Shown here piece by piece: positions 1-11,200 of a DNA stretch of 64,000 bases. This stretch comes from Chryseolinea serpens (GTDB lineage Bacteria; Bacteroidota; Bacteroidia; Cytophagales; Cyclobacteriaceae): NCBI RefSeq assembly GCF_900129725.1, contig NZ_FQWQ01000004.1:620001-684000 (forward strand). Direction: 5' to 3'. Made by a program: the position numbers and the translations under genes. How positions within the stretch are numbered: the first letter of the stretch is position 1; each line of letters opens with the position of its first letter. Under the pieces are notes generated by a model. That model saw only the letters and a program-made list of their open reading frames with translations, was not told where the DNA came from and made no database searches.

Positions 1-2
1 AC

Positions 3-938
3 AAAGTTAGAGCAGCGATCCCGAGTGGATTCACCGCCTACAGTAACACGGCCAGCGCCGGAACGGTAGCTTTCGCAGTGTACATCAACGTGAACGGTGT
101 AGCCGCTTACGATGCACCGGCACCTTGGAACAACTTGAGCCGCCTGGCAGTAGACAACGACGTGTTCTTCAACCTCAGAGATGAGTTGGGCAAACAAACG
201 GGTCTGCGCCTCCGCTTCGAGGAAGCCATGGAAGGTATGAACGACTGGGGTATGTCGACTGGCAATGACTCCGGTATCTTCCCCGACAAGGTGTTGAAGA
301 GCTTCTACTACACCAACGCCTACAACGGTATCGGCAAGCTGACCGTGGAAGGCTTGGATCAAGGATTCAACTATAACTTCGGCTTCATGGGCGCCATCGA
401 CGTGCAGCTGAACGTGACCACCAACTTCTCTATCGGCGACAGAACGGTGTCGAACCGCCAGGATCAGAACATCTCGAATGTATCGTACATCCGCAGCGTT
501 CAACCTGATCAGAACAGCGAAGTGAAGATCCAGGTGCAGGAAGCCCTCGGATCACCCTGGTCGATCCTCAACGCTATCGTGATCGAAGCCTATCCTACAG
601 ACGACCGCAAGTCGGGTGTAGCCGGTGGCAGAACCAACACCAGCGGTACGATGCGCGAAGTGCGCTACGGAGAATCCAACCCTTCGGTGTTGCTCTATCC
701 TAACCCGACACAACGCGAGCTGAACGTTCAAACCCTCGATTCTTCGATCGGTGATGTTCGCTACTCGATCGTGGATGCCATGGGTAAAGTGATGAAGGAA
801 GGCACGTACGCCAACGACGAAGTGTCGTCCAACTTCACGGTCGACCTCCAGGGCAGCGGCTTCCAGAATTCGGTATACTTTATCAAGCTGGTATATCCTG
901 ACGGAAAAGTGCAATTGAAGAAGTTCGTCAAATACTAA
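3..938 (+). CDS. Partial secreted protein with C-terminal T9SS type A sorting domain
   Basis: The frame is open from the left edge of the window, so only the C-terminal part (about 311 residues) is present and the true start lies outside. The last 80 or so residues look like a type A type IX sorting domain: a VLLYPNPT motif, beta-strand-rich sequence, then VYFIKLVYPDGK and a basic end, KKFVKY. In this system such a domain directs export across the outer membrane and is usually cleaved. The preceding 200 residues are beta-rich with no catalytic motif I recognise, so the function of the mature protein is unknown. A strong terminator follows the stop by about 15 bp. Confidence 0.85.
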   Translation, partial: KVRAAIPSGFTAYSNTASAGTVAFAVYINVNGVAAYDAPAPWNNLSRLAVDNDVFFNLRDELGKQTGLRLRFEEAMEGMNDWGMSTGNDSGIFPDKVLKSFYYTNAYNGIGKLTVEGLDQGFNYNFGFMGAIDVQLNVTTNFSIGDRTVSNRQDQNISNVSYIRSVQPDQNSEVKIQVQEALGSPWSILNAIVIEAYPTDDRKSGVAGGRTNTSGTMREVRYGESNPSVLLYPNPTQRELNVQTLDSSIGDVRYSIVDAMGKVMKEGTYANDEVSSNFTVDLQGSGFQNSVYFIKLVYPDGKVQLKKFVKY

Positions 939-952
939 GCATGTCTTTTTGA

Positions 953-988
953 AAGACCTACCTCAACAACGAGGTAGGTCTTTTTTTT
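953..988 (+). terminator. Rho-independent terminator after the T9SS cargo gene
   Basis: A perfect 12-bp stem (AAGACCTACCTC with GAGGTAGGTCTT) around a 6-nt loop is followed by a run of T. It starts 15 bp after the stop codon at 938. Confidence 0.93.
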
Positions 989-1001
989 GCTCTCATTTTA
1001 A

Positions 1002-1009
1002 TACCTTTG
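1002..1009 (+). promoter_or_regulatory. Candidate Bacteroidota -7 element (TAccTTTG)
   Basis: TACCTTTG matches the TAnnTTTG element of the Bacteroidota primary sigma factor. No TTTG box lies at the usual 17-23 bp upstream; one lies only about 12 bp away. The element sits between a terminator and the acyltransferase gene, where a promoter is expected. It also argues that the TTG at 1007, inside the element, is not the translation start. Confidence 0.5.
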
Positions 1010-1048
1010 TGGGTATTAACCCTTTTTTGTACACTTTATCAGAGACTA

Positions 1049-2167
1049 TTGAATTACGTTAAAAATCTTGACGGAATCCGTGGATTTGCCATTGTGTTGG
1101 TGATGTTCTTTCATTATGATTATCTGATCGAAGCCGGTTGGGTAGGCGTACAGTTGTTCTTTGTTCTTTCCGGTTTCCTCATCACCACCATCCTGATGCA
1201 GGACCGCGAAAATCAACCCCTGGGCCACTACCTCAAGGGGTTTTACTGGCGCCGGACGTTGCGCATATTCCCGATTTATTATTTATACCTGCTGATCGTG
1301 GCGTTGGTATACGCCAAATTCCATACGCCCGAGGACTTCAAACAGACGGCTCCTTTCCTGTTCACGTACACCTACAACCTGTTTCCGCTGGTGTATGAAT
1401 TCAGCTTTGACATCTTTTTTACCCACTTCTGGTCGCTTTCCATCGAGGAGCAATTCTACCTTTTCTGGCCCATCGTCGTGTATTTCCTCTCGACACGGCA
1501 ATTGCGCGTGCTGTTGGTGGTCATGATCCTGGTGGCGCCCGTGATCCGGTTTTGGCTGGCCAATTACTTGCTGGACGATGGCATTTCGAAAGACTTTACA
1601 GAGCAGATCGTCTACCGCTTCACCTTCAGCCAATGGGATGCGTTCGCCTTTGGGGCGGCCATACCGGTGTTCAAGCTGCAGGCGTCGACGTTCAACCCCT
1701 ATAAGCTGCTGATGGCGGGTATGGCGCTGTTTGTCGGATTTGGGATCTTCAATTATAAGATGTTGCTGGCCGAGGGCGAAAATGTGGGGCTTACTTCGTT
1801 CGGGTTCCCGTTGGGAGTGTTGAACAACTACCAGCACGTGTGGTCGTATTCGCTGCTCAGCCTCGTTTGCATGGGCTTTATCTTGATCTGCGTGAAATAC
1901 AGCCACAACATCGTGGTGAAGACCGTGTTTGGAAATCCGTTCATGGTGTTCCTGGGCAGGATCTCCTATGGTCTGTATGTGTACCACTGGGTGATCTGGA
2001 TGGCGTTTGGCAGATTTCTTAAACCATATTTCGCTTTCCCTTTACTCGGTTTTGTCTGCTACAGTGTTATTTGCATCGGCGTGGCGTATCTTAGTTTTAT
2101 ATTGATCGAAAAGCCATTGCTCTCTTTTAAAAATAAGTTTTTCCATCGTAACCAAATCGCGACATGA
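1049..2167 (+). CDS. Acyltransferase-3 family membrane protein (OafA/YrhL-like)
   Basis: A polytopic inner-membrane acyltransferase of the family that O-acylates surface sugars. Family signatures are visible: NLDGIRG near the start, then MFFHYDY with the conserved His in the first membrane segment, VQLFFVLSGFLIT, WRRTLRIFPIYY, and SLSIEEQFYLFWP, followed by about eight hydrophobic segments. The open frame extends to a TTG at 1007, but that codon overlaps a promoter-like element. I place the start at TTG 1049, just before the conserved LDGIRG; no ATG is available before the motif. The stop overlaps the next start (ATGA), so the genes are probably co-transcribed. The substrate cannot be read from sequence. 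Confidence 0.88.
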   Translation: MNYVKNLDGIRGFAIVLVMFFHYDYLIEAGWVGVQLFFVLSGFLITTILMQDRENQPLGHYLKGFYWRRTLRIFPIYYLYLLIVALVYAKFHTPEDFKQTAPFLFTYTYNLFPLVYEFSFDIFFTHFWSLSIEEQFYLFWPIVVYFLSTRQLRVLLVVMILVAPVIRFWLANYLLDDGISKDFTEQIVYRFTFSQWDAFAFGAAIPVFKLQASTFNPYKLLMAGMALFVGFGIFNYKMLLAEGENVGLTSFGFPLGVLNNYQHVWSYSLLSLVCMGFILICVKYSHNIVVKTVFGNPFMVFLGRISYGLYVYHWVIWMAFGRFLKPYFAFPLLGFVCYSVICIGVAYLSFILIEKPLLSFKNKFFHRNQIAT

Positions 2168-2808
2168 TTCAGACCAACGAGCTGGTTTCTTTTTTGAAAT
2201 TGAAGACCGTGCATTCGGGATTCCTGGATCAAATTAAAGTCAGCTACCGCCCCCTGATCTGCCCATTCGACGAATTGCTGAATGAAGTGAAAGACGCTCA
2301 AAGCGCGTTCGACATCGGCTGTGGCTCGGGCCAGTTCGCCCTGTTGCTGGCCGAATTCACCAGCATCAAAAAAATCGGTGGCATCGAGATCGACAAGCGC
2401 CTCATCACCAACGCCCGCGACCTGCTGCAACCCTACAGCGGCAAGGTGACCACCGACTTCCAGCCCTACGATGGCAGCACGCTGCCGGATAGCATGAAGG
2501 AATACGACCTGATCTTTTTGATCGACGTGCTCCATCACATTCCCGTAGCCTTCCAGGAATCGTTTATCAAAAAAGTATACGACCACATGCGCCCCGGCGC
2601 GCGGTTCATTGTGAAAGACATCAACGGCGGCAGCCCCTTCGTGCTGTTCAACAAGATGCACGACCTCATCTTCGCCCGCGAGATCGGCCACGAATGGTCC
2701 ATGAAACGCCTCATCGACACGGCCCAACAAGCCGGTTTTAAGGTCCTTAGCACGAGTAAAAAGCAAATCTATGTTTATCCCCACTACACCGTCATCCTCA
2801 CGAAATAA
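2164..2808 (+). CDS. Class I SAM-dependent methyltransferase
   Basis: A 214-residue protein with a clear Rossmann-type SAM motif I, FDIGCGSGQFALLLA at residues 49-63, an acidic residue after strand 2 (GIEIDKRLI), and a motif IV-like LIFLIDVLHHIP segment. This is the usual pattern of small-molecule class I methyltransferases. It overlaps the acyltransferase gene by 4 bp and the next gene by 38 bp, pointing to a translationally coupled operon. The context of an acyltransferase and a polytopic membrane protein suggests modification of a glycan or lipid, but the acceptor is unknown. There is no signal peptide, so it should be cytoplasmic. Confidence 0.88.
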   Translation: MIQTNELVSFLKLKTVHSGFLDQIKVSYRPLICPFDELLNEVKDAQSAFDIGCGSGQFALLLAEFTSIKKIGGIEIDKRLITNARDLLQPYSGKVTTDFQPYDGSTLPDSMKEYDLIFLIDVLHHIPVAFQESFIKKVYDHMRPGARFIVKDINGGSPFVLFNKMHDLIFAREIGHEWSMKRLIDTAQQAGFKVLSTSKKQIYVYPHYTVILTK

Positions 2809-3904
2809 GGCCGCCTACACCGTCTTACTGGTCCTTATCGTCGCCTGGATGGCGACGTATCCCATTTATCAGAATTTTTATCGTGGCGAGGCCGTCGAAC
2901 AATACCAGCGCTTCCTCGATTGGAAAGCCGGCAACTCGATGTTCTACAACCCCTGGCAATACCGCATCCTGTGCTACGAGATCGTGGAGGGGACCTACCA
3001 GGTATTGGACCACACCGTATTCAAACTCATCCACTTTCGCGAGCCGCAGCTGAATTTGCCGGGCAACACCAGCGATAAAAACGAAGTCACGCAAAAGCTG
3101 CTGGCCCTCGCTCAGCAGCCGGAGTTCATCAAATACAGCATCGTATTTATCGGCTTCCGCTTTTTGCAAAACGCCCTCATTTTTGGCCTCGCCTTTGTTT
3201 ATTTTTCGCACTTCGTGAAAACCCGCGCGGTGGTGGTGCTCAGCATCATGTTCATCCCGATCATGATGGGCAACGCAGTGGTGGACAGCGATCTCTCGTT
3301 CAACACCTATATGGACAACACGTTGTACCTGTTGGCAGGACTTGTCATCGTGAAAGGCTACAACGACTGGTGGATCTTGCTCATCACTATCGTGGGAGCG
3401 CTGAACCGCGAAACGTCGATGCTCATTCCCGCCCTCTATTTTTGTTCGAAGGTAGACTGGACGGCATGGCCCAATTTCAAAAAACTATTCTTCACCGATC
3501 TCAAGCCGCTGATGGTCGCCGCACTTTCCATGATCTGTTTCATTGCTATTTTTGTGGCCATTCGGGCGCACTTTGGCTACCGGCCACAAACGGATTGGCG
3601 CGTACCCGCCGGGTTACCCATGCTGAAGATGAATTTGTTCAGCGGGGTGAGTGTGAAAACGTATATGGAAATGTATGGCGTGTTCGGATTCCTGCCCATC
3701 TGGTGCCTCTTCCTGTTCAAGGAGATGAATCCGTACCTGAAGATATTTTTTATCCTGATCGTGCCCGTATGGTTTGGCGTCCACGTCATTTCGGTGGTGG
3801 CCTATCAAAGCCGGTTGTACCTGGTGCCCACACTGCTCATCTTTTTCCCGGCCGTGTTGCAGCACATCGAAAATCAAATACAGGCCAGGCAACGCCTGGC
3901 CTGA
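2771..3904 (+). CDS. Polytopic membrane protein of unknown function
   Basis: A 377-residue protein with roughly nine hydrophobic segments, the first at about residues 14-32. The conserved-looking features are an early loop with aromatic residues and NPWQYRILCYE, and a cytoplasmic-loop-like GALNRETSMLIPALYF. NRETS-type motifs occur in polytopic GT-C-like or polysaccharide-assembly membrane proteins, but I see no acidic catalytic loop motif clear enough to assign an enzyme. The ATG lies 38 bp inside the methyltransferase gene, which implies coupling. The last codons double as the left half of a hairpin that probably ends the convergent gene. Confidence 0.8.
   Translation: MFIPTTPSSSRNKAAYTVLLVLIVAWMATYPIYQNFYRGEAVEQYQRFLDWKAGNSMFYNPWQYRILCYEIVEGTYQVLDHTVFKLIHFREPQLNLPGNTSDKNEVTQKLLALAQQPEFIKYSIVFIGFRFLQNALIFGLAFVYFSHFVKTRAVVVLSIMFIPIMMGNAVVDSDLSFNTYMDNTLYLLAGLVIVKGYNDWWILLITIVGALNRETSMLIPALYFCSKVDWTAWPNFKKLFFTDLKPLMVAALSMICFIAIFVAIRAHFGYRPQTDWRVPAGLPMLKMNLFSGVSVKTYMEMYGVFGFLPIWCLFLFKEMNPYLKIFFILIVPVWFGVHVISVVAYQSRLYLVPTLLIFFPAVLQHIENQIQARQRLA
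3881..3903 (-). terminator. Terminator hairpin for the PorP-like gene, inside the convergent coding sequence
   Basis: A perfect 10-bp stem (CAGGCCAGGC with GCCTGGCCTG) with a 3-nt loop begins 14 bp beyond the minus-strand stop. Read on the minus strand it is followed by a T-rich stretch (TATTTGATTTTC). On the plus strand the same bases encode the last residues of the membrane protein and are followed by an A-rich stretch. Confidence 0.7.
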
Positions 3905-3916
3905 TTAAAAAGGGTC

Positions 3917-5260
3917 TTATTCAAGTCGCTTGTACCACGCGTCGGCATACGGTGTCTGGTGCCGTATCTCCATCACACGGTCTAACGTGATGACCTTGGT
4001 TTTGTATTTGCTGATGTGCACGTAGTAGTAGTCATCCACTTTTTTCACTTCGGCCTCCATGCCGTCTTCGGCCAGGTTGCGCACCAGCTTGTTTGCATTG
4101 GATTGCTTCTTGAACGTTCCCACAATGAGGTAGTAGTAATTGCCAGGCAGTTTGTCGTCCACTTCCATGTGGTCTTGCCATGCGGGTTTGCGTTCTGGCG
4201 TAGTGGGTTCTGCCGCGGCGGTCTCGGGGATGGCGGCCGCGTCTGTTTTCTTGGTGTCGGCGGTGTCGTCTTCCTTCTTCTCTTCTACGGGAGGCGGTAC
4301 TACAGGCGCTTGCGTCACAGCATCTTGTTTGATGGTGGAGCTTTCCTTCTTGGTCTTGCGCGAGACGGGGTCAACAAACTTGCCAAAGCGCCATTTCAAC
4401 TGCACTTCGTTCGAGCCACCCGTAGACACTTGCATGTTGGGGGTAGGGAAGTCATAGGCAAAGCCGATCTCGATGTCCTTGATGTGCACCCGCAGCATGG
4501 CGTTGCCTCCGAAATACTGGCGATAGCCACCGCCTACATCGAGGATGTTTTTATACGACACAAAAGCGCCGGCTTCGTACAGGTTCAGATTGTTTTCATT
4601 GAAACGATAGGTAAACGACGGCTGCAAAGCCCACGTGTCGGGCACCAGGTTAAAGCGATAGGTGGCAAAAGCGATCTTGTTCTTGAGCTGGCTGAACGTC
4701 ACCTTCTGGAAATTGTCCTCGGAAAGGGTCTGGTGATCCACCAGCTGCAACATGGAGAAGCCCAGGGTCAGGTTCTTGAAGGAATAGTTCACGCCGAACT
4801 GTCCGTTGAAAGCAAAGTTGTTGTTGGTGCTATTGAGAATGGCCGGGTCGTTTGAGTCGACATTGGAGATTTCTTCCTGGCGAATGCGATTCGAGTAGAT
4901 GCCCGCAGAAATACCAAAGCCGATCGAATGGTTTGTGGCAATGGGTACTTTATAGCCGAAGGTGAGCATGGCCGACGTGGCCGACAACAGCACAGTACGA
5001 TCATTATACACCGTCAAACCAATCGCCATGCGCGGGTCTATGGGATGCTGAATGTCGAACTGCATCGTGCGCGGGCCATCCTTGATCCCGGTCCACTGCT
5101 GACGATACGAAACGTTGGCCTCCGTGCGCCGGCCCGCCGCAACCATCGACGGATTTATGGTGTATGGATTGAAGATCCATTGCGTATAGAAAGGATATTG
5201 CTGCGCAGTCGCCGACAAGGTTAGGAATAGCAATACCGAAACGAGGGTAAATTTCTGCAT
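3917..5260 (-). CDS. PorP/SprF family type IX secretion protein with C-terminal SPOR-like domain
   Basis: The first 20 residues form a signal peptide (VLLFLTLSATAQ). The mature protein starts with the PorP/SprF signature: QYPFYTQWIFNPYTINPSMVAAG, then YRQQWTGIKDGP, and beta-barrel strands to about residue 300. These outer-membrane proteins work with T9SS-exported cargo, often a single partner. Residues about 300-370 are a Pro/Lys/Glu/Thr-rich linker, and the last 75 residues (NYYYLIVGTFKKQSNANKL... YYVHISKY) resemble a SPOR peptidoglycan-binding repeat. That extension is not part of a minimal PorP. The gene is 23 bp downstream of a giant type B sorting-domain protein, its likely partner. Confidence 0.9.
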   Translation of the reverse strand: MQKFTLVSVLLFLTLSATAQQYPFYTQWIFNPYTINPSMVAAGRRTEANVSYRQQWTGIKDGPRTMQFDIQHPIDPRMAIGLTVYNDRTVLLSATSAMLTFGYKVPIATNHSIGFGISAGIYSNRIRQEEISNVDSNDPAILNSTNNNFAFNGQFGVNYSFKNLTLGFSMLQLVDHQTLSEDNFQKVTFSQLKNKIAFATYRFNLVPDTWALQPSFTYRFNENNLNLYEAGAFVSYKNILDVGGGYRQYFGGNAMLRVHIKDIEIGFAYDFPTPNMQVSTGGSNEVQLKWRFGKFVDPVSRKTKKESSTIKQDAVTQAPVVPPPVEEKKEDDTADTKKTDAAAIPETAAAEPTTPERKPAWQDHMEVDDKLPGNYYYLIVGTFKKQSNANKLVRNLAEDGMEAEVKKVDDYYYVHISKYKTKVITLDRVMEIRHQTPYADAWYKRLE

Positions 5261-5283
5261 AGGGTCACAGGTCTTTTTTCTTT

Positions 5284-8200
5284 TTATTTCAGGATGCGAA
5301 CGGCACCGGTAAGTTTTCGTCCATCCGTACAGGAAAGCGTATAGTAATAGTCGCCTTCACCGAGCGGTTTGCCTTTATAGGTACCATTCCAGTTATTCTC
5401 ATAGGGAAATGCATCGAACACCTGCTGCCCGGAGCGGGCAAAGACCACCAGCTTACATTCGCGGTACGACTCCACGTTGCGGAAGGTCCAATACTCGCCG
5501 ACATTGTCGTTGTTCGGGGAGAAGAATTTGGGGATCTCATCAGACTTGTCGATCACACTGATATTAACCTCGTCGCTGGCGCTTAACGTGTCGCTGTCCA
5601 CTACTGTCAACCGGAACACATAGTCGCCCAACGGCATGTCGGTGATGTGGATCACGTTGGCATCCACCGAGAACGGTACCTCCGTGCCGCCGATCTGCTC
5701 CCAGAAATAGCGTTCAATAAACCCGTCAGGATCCAGGCCCTGGCCGGCAATGATGGCTTCATTGTCGGGCAACACGATGACCAGGTCATCGCCCGCATAG
5801 GCCACGGGTTTCTTCTTCACGTTTTGAGAATCTTCGGTAACATAAACAATGGCATCGCTATAGGCCGAAGCATTTTCGTCGTCGGTTGCCGTCAGCCGGA
5901 ATACATACATGCCCAGGACCAGTCCGCTGACATCGAGGGTAAGGGTGGTCGCACCCGAGATCGTGGCGGTGTTGGGGCCCTGCACTTGCGTCCACTTCAC
6001 GCTTTGAACCGTGCCATCGGTATCAGTGGCGGTTCCGTTCAGGGTAGCTTGGGTAGTGGGCAAATTAACCACTTGTCCTGCGCCAGCGCTCACCACGGGT
6101 GGCTGGTTGGGAGGCACGGGGCCAACGACCACCTGTACGTTGTCGGAGGCGGTGGTGCCCGCATTGTCTGTCGCTTCAAGGCTGAATACATAGGTGCCGA
6201 TCGCGAGATTAGATACCGACAGCGACAGCGTTTGGTCGCCGGAGAGTGCAGCTGCCGCACCACTTATTTGTTTCCACTTCACCGTGGCGATCGTGCCGTC
6301 AGGATCCGTGGCCGTACCCGTGAGCGTTACCTGCGTGGTGGGAAGGAAGATCTGCTTATCCGGCCCGGCGTCCACCACAGGCGGTTTGTTGACGGTACTG
6401 GGAAGTACGGTCACCACGATCTGGTCGAATGATGATGCGCCCGCATTGTCCATCGCGGTGAGTTGAAGCGTATAGACGCCTTCCACCAGGTTCAAACAGT
6501 TCAGGTCTTTTTCGGTAGGGTTTGCCAGCGTCACTGTGGGCCCGCTGGCTTTTGTCCACAAATAGCTTTGAATGGCACCATCGTCGCTGACGTCGGCGTT
6601 CAGCAGCACGGTGTTCTGAGGAAGATAGATCGTGGTGTCCTTGCCGAGTTTTACATCGGGCGCGAGGTTGTTTGTGGGAGGCACCACAAGCAGCGTCATC
6701 TGGTCAAACGACGAAGCCAACATGTCGTCCGTCACCGTGATGCGGAAGGAGAAAGTGCCCTGTGAGAGATTGCTGACTTTTAATGTTTGTGTATCCTGCC
6801 CGGCCAGGGTTGCCGTGGGGCCACCCGCCTGGGTCCAGGCATAGGAGATCACGGTGCCGTCCACATCCGAGCCGCTTCCTAAAAGCGAGGTCGCGTTCAC
6901 GGGGAGGTAAAGACGCTTGTCGCCACCGGCAAAGGCGATAGGCGGTTGGTTTACGTTGGCTGGTCTCACCAGCACTACCGTAACGTCCGAGTTGGTAGCG
7001 CCGCCGTTGTCGGTCACTGTCAGTTGAAACGAATATTGCCCTTCCTGCAGATCGCTGACGGTAACGGTAGGGGTACTGGCATTGGTCAGCGTGACCGTGC
7101 CACCGCTTATTTTTATCCATTTATAGGAGACGATAATACCATCCGGGTCAAAGCCCGAGCCTACGAGGTTGATGCTGTTCGTCGGCAACGTGATGGTCTG
7201 ATTGTCTTGCACGATCGCGAGCGGTGGCTTGTTGGCCGAGCCGTCGCTCACGACCACCAGGATGTCGTCAGATCCCGTAGCGCTGTTGTTGTCAGTCACC
7301 GTCAGCCGGAAAGTATAGGTGCCCGTCACCAGGCCTGCCAGAGTTGTGTTGGCTGCGGCGGGTGTGCCGATAGCGGCGGTGTTCGGCCCATTCAACTGCG
7401 TCCAGGCATAGGATTGTATGGTGCCATCTTCATCAAAGCCCGATCCGGACAAGGTCGTTGAGGTGGCGGGAAGATAAAGCGATTGGTTCGGTCCCGCGTC
7501 GGCGAATGGAGCGCGGTTCACGGTCGCCGGCAAGACGGTGATGGTGGCGGATGAGGATCCCGTAGCACCTTTATCATCCGTCACCATGAGGCGAAATACA
7601 TATGTACCTTCCACCAGGTTATTCACCTGCAAAGAAGCCAGTGTGGGCGTAACCAGGTTGGCCGTTGGGCCTGAAACTTTTGTCCAGGCGTAGGAGGCGA
7701 TGGAGCCGTCACTATCCGTTCCGGAGCCGTCAAGGGTAATGGTGTTGGTGGGAAGTTGAATGATCTTGTTGCCACCAGCATTGGCAATGGGGGGCTGATT
7801 GGCGGTGGCAGGCTGCACGGTCACCTGCACTTCGTCTGTGCCGCTGCCGCCATCGTTGTCCAGTGCCACTACTTTAAACTTATACGTGCCCGCTACCATG
7901 TTCAAAACGGTCAGGGCATCGGTGGTCTCATTGTTCAACAATGCCGCGGGGCCACCGGTCTGTGTCCAGGCATACGAAGCGATGGTGCCATCGGGGTCGT
8001 TCGCCGTCACGTTGAGTACGATACTGTTGGTAGGAAGATAAATGATCTGATCCGATTCGGCGACCACGGTCGGAAGCTGGTTGGTAGACGCTGGCAACAC
8101 GGTCAGGGTCATCTGGTCGCTTGCCGAAGCCAGGTTGTTGTCGAGCACGGAGATCTGGAAAACATAGTCGCCCACATTCAGGCCGTTCACCGAGAGGGTT

Positions 8201-11200
8201 GGCGATCCTTGTCCACTCAACGTAGCCGCAGGCCCGGAAACTTTTATCCAGGTATACGTGTCCACGGTGCCATCGGGGTCGTTGGCCGTGGCGGTGATGT
8301 CATAAGAACCGGCGGAGACCGATACGGTTTTATCACCCCCGGCATAGACCACGGGCGCGATGTTGCCTGTCGTCACGGTCACGGTGGCCAGGTCACTTGC
8401 CGATGCGCCTTGATTGTCTGTTACCGTAAAGCGAAACACGTAGATGCCTTCCACCAGGTTGGTGAGCGTAACCGTAGCCGTATTGTCGCCTGCCAACGTC
8501 GCCGCGGGACCGCTGGCCTTTGTCCACAGCACACTGGCAATGGAACCGTCGGGGTCCGACGAGGTACCGGTTAGTGTGGTTGAATTGGTCGGGAGCGTTA
8601 TAAACTTATTGGCACCGGCGTTGGCCACCGGCGATTGATTCACGGTGTTGGGCTGTACAGCCACCACCACGTCGGCAGAATTTTTTGCGCCTTTTTTGTC
8701 GGTGGCTTCCAGGGTAAATACATACACGCCGGCCACCAGGTTTTGAAGGGTCAGACTCAAGGTAGTTTGGTTGACCAGCGTAGCCGTGGGCCCGCTCTTC
8801 TTGGTCCACACCACACTGGCGATACCGTCCGCATCGGTAGCGGTACCGGTAAGGACAACGGTATTGTTGGGGAGCGTTAGATTCTTGTCAGGCCCCGCGC
8901 TCACAACGGGCGGGGTATTCACCGGCACCGGATTCACCACGACAGAAACTTCGTCGTAGCCGGTAGCGCCGTTATTGTCAGTCACGGTAAGACCAAATAC
9001 ATAGGTGCCGGCCACCATGCCGCTCACGGTAAGCGTGCTGGTACCAGCATTCGTTAAGGTGGCTGCGCCGCCGCTCACTTTCACCCAGGCATAGGAAGCA
9101 ATGCTTCCGTCACTGTCGGAGCCTGAGCCCACGATCACAACGGTGCTGGTGGGCAATGTGATGGCTTTGTCTACACCAGCGTTGGCCTTCGGAGCTTGGT
9201 TCGATTGTAACACGGAAACCGTTACCTCGTCGAAGGCGGTGGCGCCCTTGTCGTCGGTCACGGTCACCCGGAAAACATAGGTTCCCAAAAGTAAATTGCT
9301 CGCGGTGAGCGATAGCGTCTTGTCATTGGTCAGCGTAGCGGTGGAGCCCGATTTTTTCTCCCACAAAATGGTCAACGCACCACCCTCCGGGTCGGAGGCC
9401 GTGGCCGTAAGCGTCACCTGGTTGAGGGGCAGGTAAATGGTCTTGTCCACCCCCGCATTGGTAACGGGAGGTTTATTGGTCGCGACGGGATTGACGGTCA
9501 CCTGAACAATGTCGGTAGCCGTTGCGCCTTTGTCGTCCGTTACGGTGAGTTGAAATTGATACACGCCTTGCAACAAGGCCGTCAGCAACAGATCGGTGGT
9601 GCCAGCGCCGGCAAGGGTCACGGCCGGGCCGCTGAGTTTCGTCCAGGCATAGGTCAGCGCGCCACCCTCTGGGTCAGTGCCCTGGCCTTTCAACGTGAGT
9701 GTGTTCGTGGGCAGCGTCACCACCTGGTCTGCGCCAGCCTTTGCCGTGGGGTTCTGATTCACGGCTGCCGGGTTCACCGTCACCATAACATCGTCGAAAG
9801 CCGTTCCACCGGCATCGGTCACTTGTAATTGAAATACATAACTCCCTGCGACAAGGCCGTTCACCGTGAGGGTGGCGGTATTGTCGTTCACCAACGTCGC
9901 GGCGCCTCCGGATTTTTTGGTCCACAAGTAGCCCGTGATGCCGGTCAGACTCACACCCGTGCCGGGTAGGGTCACCGTGTTGGTGGGTAACGTAATGATC
10001 ACATCTTTTCCAGCGTTGGCGGAAACTTTGCCGCTTTGAAATTCATACGCACCAATGTCATACTTCCCGTTTGAAGGTCGGATGGCACCATCAAAATCGT
10101 CGGAAATGCCGAACGCCGACATATCCTTACCCGCGTCGATGGCCGTGGAGCTTGACTGCAGGTGAAAGTTCTTGCCGGCGGCATCCACAAACTTCGGAAG
10201 GTTGATGTCGTTGGTCTTGATGTTGTTCGTCTCCGTCAGCTTGATGGCATTGGGGTTGTTCAGTTTGATATAAGCATAACCATTGGCCTGGTTGGTGGCC
10301 ACAATGATGTTGTTGACAAACTGGCTTTGGGCGGGGTTCTCACTAAACATCAGCAAGCCCACCAACTGGCAGTTGACCAGCGTATTGTTGGAAACAATAA
10401 ATCCTGTAGGCGCATAGCCTGGGTTGGTATCCTGCAGCAGGAAGCCACCTTGAAGACCGTTTATACCGAGGTTGTTATAGTAAATCCCTCCACCACCGGA
10501 GTCATAAAAACAGTGGCCGGTTCCCGTGTCGATGATGTTGTCATGCACTACCGCGCGCGTTGTTCCACCGCCGGCCTGGAAGCCGTTCTGGTGTCCGTAG
10601 TTGGCCTTGGTGGCGACGTTATATACCGTGTTGTGGTGCACCTCGCAGCCCTTGGTCACGCTGCCGATCTGGATGCCGTCGTTACCGATGTTGCGCAGTT
10701 CGTTGTTGTAGACCAGGCAGCCTTCGATGTCGTGTTCGTAAACCGTTTGTCCGCAGCCACGGTCCACACCACTATCATAGTGCGAGTTGCCGATGTAAAA
10801 GCCTTCGCATCCCGTGTCGCCGATGTAGTTGTCATGAAAGATCAGGTTCTTCATCACAAAGTTGCCGCGCCAGGTTGATTTGTCACAAGTAGGGTCGGTC
10901 TTGGCTACAATGCCGCAGCATCCCGTGAAGTTCACTTGCAGGTGATCGACTTCGAGATCGCTGGAGAGCGATTGAAAGTTGATCCCCATCTGACCACCGC
11001 GGATTTCAATGCCGTTCTTTACGGCGGGGTTTGCCGAACCGGTCATGTGGACGAACGTCAGGTTATCGCACTGCACGGCGTTACCGTAGCTGGCCGGTGC
11101 ATCGATGGTCACCTTGCCGTCGCACATGTTGGTGATGATAACAGGTTTGTCTGCTGTGCCGTGGATGTTCAGGAGCCCGATACCCGTTCGCGTGCCGGAC

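Noticed and set aside
1007-1048. TTG start at 1007 for the acyltransferase
   Set aside because: The codon lies within a likely -7 promoter element and the translated residues (WVLTLFCTLYQ) do not belong to the family N-terminus.
6463-10892. Several open frames opposite the PKD gene (up to 272 codons)
   Set aside because: They are shadows of a GC-rich repetitive coding sequence. None carries a domain or a sensible start, and the PKD protein fully explains the region.
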